From assembly GCF_000761245.1 (NCBI RefSeq), contig NZ_AWOR01000032.1, forward strand, positions 1-64,000: 64,000 nt of DNA, in the 5' to 3' direction. Of the stretch, positions 63,249 to 64,000 are shown one piece after another. Numbering within the stretch: the first letter of the stretch is position 1; each line of letters opens with the position of its first letter. A program made the translations under genes and the position numbers. This DNA is from Comamonas testosteroni (GTDB lineage Bacteria > Pseudomonadota > Gammaproteobacteria > Burkholderiales > Burkholderiaceae_C). The notes under the pieces were generated by a model. It was not told where the DNA came from and did not search any database. It saw nothing but the letters and a program-made list of their open reading frames with translations.

Positions 63249-64000
63249 TCATTCAATGCGGTACAGGCTGCCGAAGCTACCCCCTTGCGCCGCCATGCCG
63301 TCGGTGCAAGCAGGCATTGGCAGGCCCTGCCTCCATCCGGCAGCCAAGACCTGCACGTCACTCACAGGATCGGATGCCTTGGCCCGCTCATTGCGGATGC
63401 GGCAGGTTTCAGGATCGGTGGCGAACAGCCCGCGCGCGAAGACCCGGCCCTGTTCCGCCAGCCTTGCGGTCTTGGGGGCACGGATTCTCGCAAATACCTG
63501 AAAGACGTCGTCCAAGCCGCCGCTTGCGCCATCCAGGCAGCGGGCCAAATGCCACGCATCTTCGAGCGCCTGGCACGCACCTTGCCCCGAAGTCGGTAGC
63601 GGCGCATGCGCGGCATCGCCAACCAGCAGGACATTCGCCCTGCTCCATGTATGCAGCGGCTCCAGGTCATGCACCGCAATCAGCCGAATGGCATTGGCGG
63701 GCGTGGATCGGATGAGATGTGCGACCGGTTCAGGCCATTTTGCAAACAGGGCCTCGACCTCCTTGCGCATGTCTGCGCTGGGCGTGGCCTCATTGAGCAG
63801 CCGTACCTGCGCCGCGGCCCAATACACCAGGTCGGGTCGAATCGGCACGCAACCAAAGCGCTCGCCCGCCCCCCAGAAGTCCTGAATCGCCATCTCGTCC
63901 ACCAGCGCATGCGGCGCCTGCGCCACGCCGATCCAGTTCACGAAACCCTGGTAGACAGGTGTGTTGTCACCTGCGACAAACTTGCGCGCCACTGACCCCA
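63249..64000 (-). CDS. FAD-dependent monooxygenase, C-terminal part (cut by the window end)
   Basis: This frame is open to the right edge, so only the C-terminal 250 residues are visible. NVLLVGDAAHAPLPTSGQGA, with the GD motif that contacts FAD ribityl, and CQALEDAWHLARCL identify a PHBH-type flavin monooxygenase. Upstream, ARKFVAGDNTPVYQGFVNWI matches the middle of such enzymes. The GTG at 63992 lies inside the gene and is not the start. The substrate, usually an aromatic or heterocyclic compound, is unknown. Confidence 0.88.
   Translation of the reverse strand, partial: GSVARKFVAGDNTPVYQGFVNWIGVAQAPHALVDEMAIQDFWGAGERFGCVPIRPDLVYWAAAQVRLLNEATPSADMRKEVEALFAKWPEPVAHLIRSTPANAIRLIAVHDLEPLHTWSRANVLLVGDAAHAPLPTSGQGACQALEDAWHLARCLDGASGGLDDVFQVFARIRAPKTARLAEQGRVFARGLFATDPETCRIRNERAKASDPVSDVQVLAAGWRQGLPMPACTDGMAAQGGSFGSLYRIE

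Noticed and set aside
63990..63992. GTG at 63992 as the start of the FAD monooxygenase
   Set aside because: The frame stays open to the window edge and the visible part begins in the middle of the family fold, so the true start is outside.

Overview
The window looks like chromosomal DNA from a betaproteobacterium of the Burkholderiales, most likely family Comamonadaceae and Comamonas-like. This is inferred from gene families (small Trp-rich protein, Bug/TctC receptor, beta-type trimeric porin, Lrp-putA pair, FimT-PilVWXY1-PilE minor pilin set), the high GC content and the intergenic repeats. No database search was possible. No rRNA or tRNA gene was recognised.

Layout. 0.3-4.7 kb: a divergent Lrp-type regulator and putA (proline to glutamate) share a perfect operator-like dyad. 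4.9-13.8 kb: a minus-strand sulfur block for sulfonate and sulfate use: sbp, ssuE, two tandem ssuA paralogues, ssuD, ssuC, ssuB, a CysB-type LysR regulator and a Mop/TOBE protein. Two copies of one intergenic palindromic repeat interrupt it. 13.9-15.8 kb: yggX and a membrane GGDEF protein. 15.9-18.1 kb: small unrecognised secreted or membrane proteins. 18.4-24.6 kb: a MerR-regulated NAD-dependent epimerase/dehydratase; a Fur/Zur-like regulator with a DUF1624 membrane protein divergent from an OprD-type porin; then small unknown genes and an MFS remnant. 24.9-34.6 kb: the minor-pilin operon pilE-fimT-pilV-pilW-pilX-pilY1, with a small Trp-rich membrane protein upstream. 35-39 kb: an AraC regulator, a Gre-like factor, an orphan Bug receptor and a broken TonB receptor.

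39.2-43.2 kb holds the most notable locus. One gene encodes an XRE helix-turn-helix, an Mrr-like PD-(D/E)xK nuclease, a STAND-type P-loop NTPase and a long unassigned helical C-terminus. It starts at the edge of a 46-bp palindrome with one mismatched pair. It is best read as a self-regulated, single-gene anti-phage candidate of the Avs/Mrr-STAND kind.

43.6-49.4 kb is a mevalonate catabolism operon. A MocR regulator is divergent from class II HMG-CoA reductase (mvaA), a two-helix membrane protein, a TctA-like permease and HMG-CoA lyase (mvaB), closed by a strong terminator. The two membrane proteins are candidates for a mevalonate uptake system. 49.6-55.5 kb: a GNAT enzyme and an iron-type surface-signalling set (ECF sigma, FecR, STN-containing TonB receptor, secreted DUF4198-like protein) with a plausible Fur box. 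55.7-64 kb: an AraC regulator, a TauE/SafE exporter, a KAS-II-like enzyme divergent from a TetR regulator with twin operators, a transposase remnant, a phytase-like esterase lipoprotein, a porin, and an FAD monooxygenase cut by the window end.
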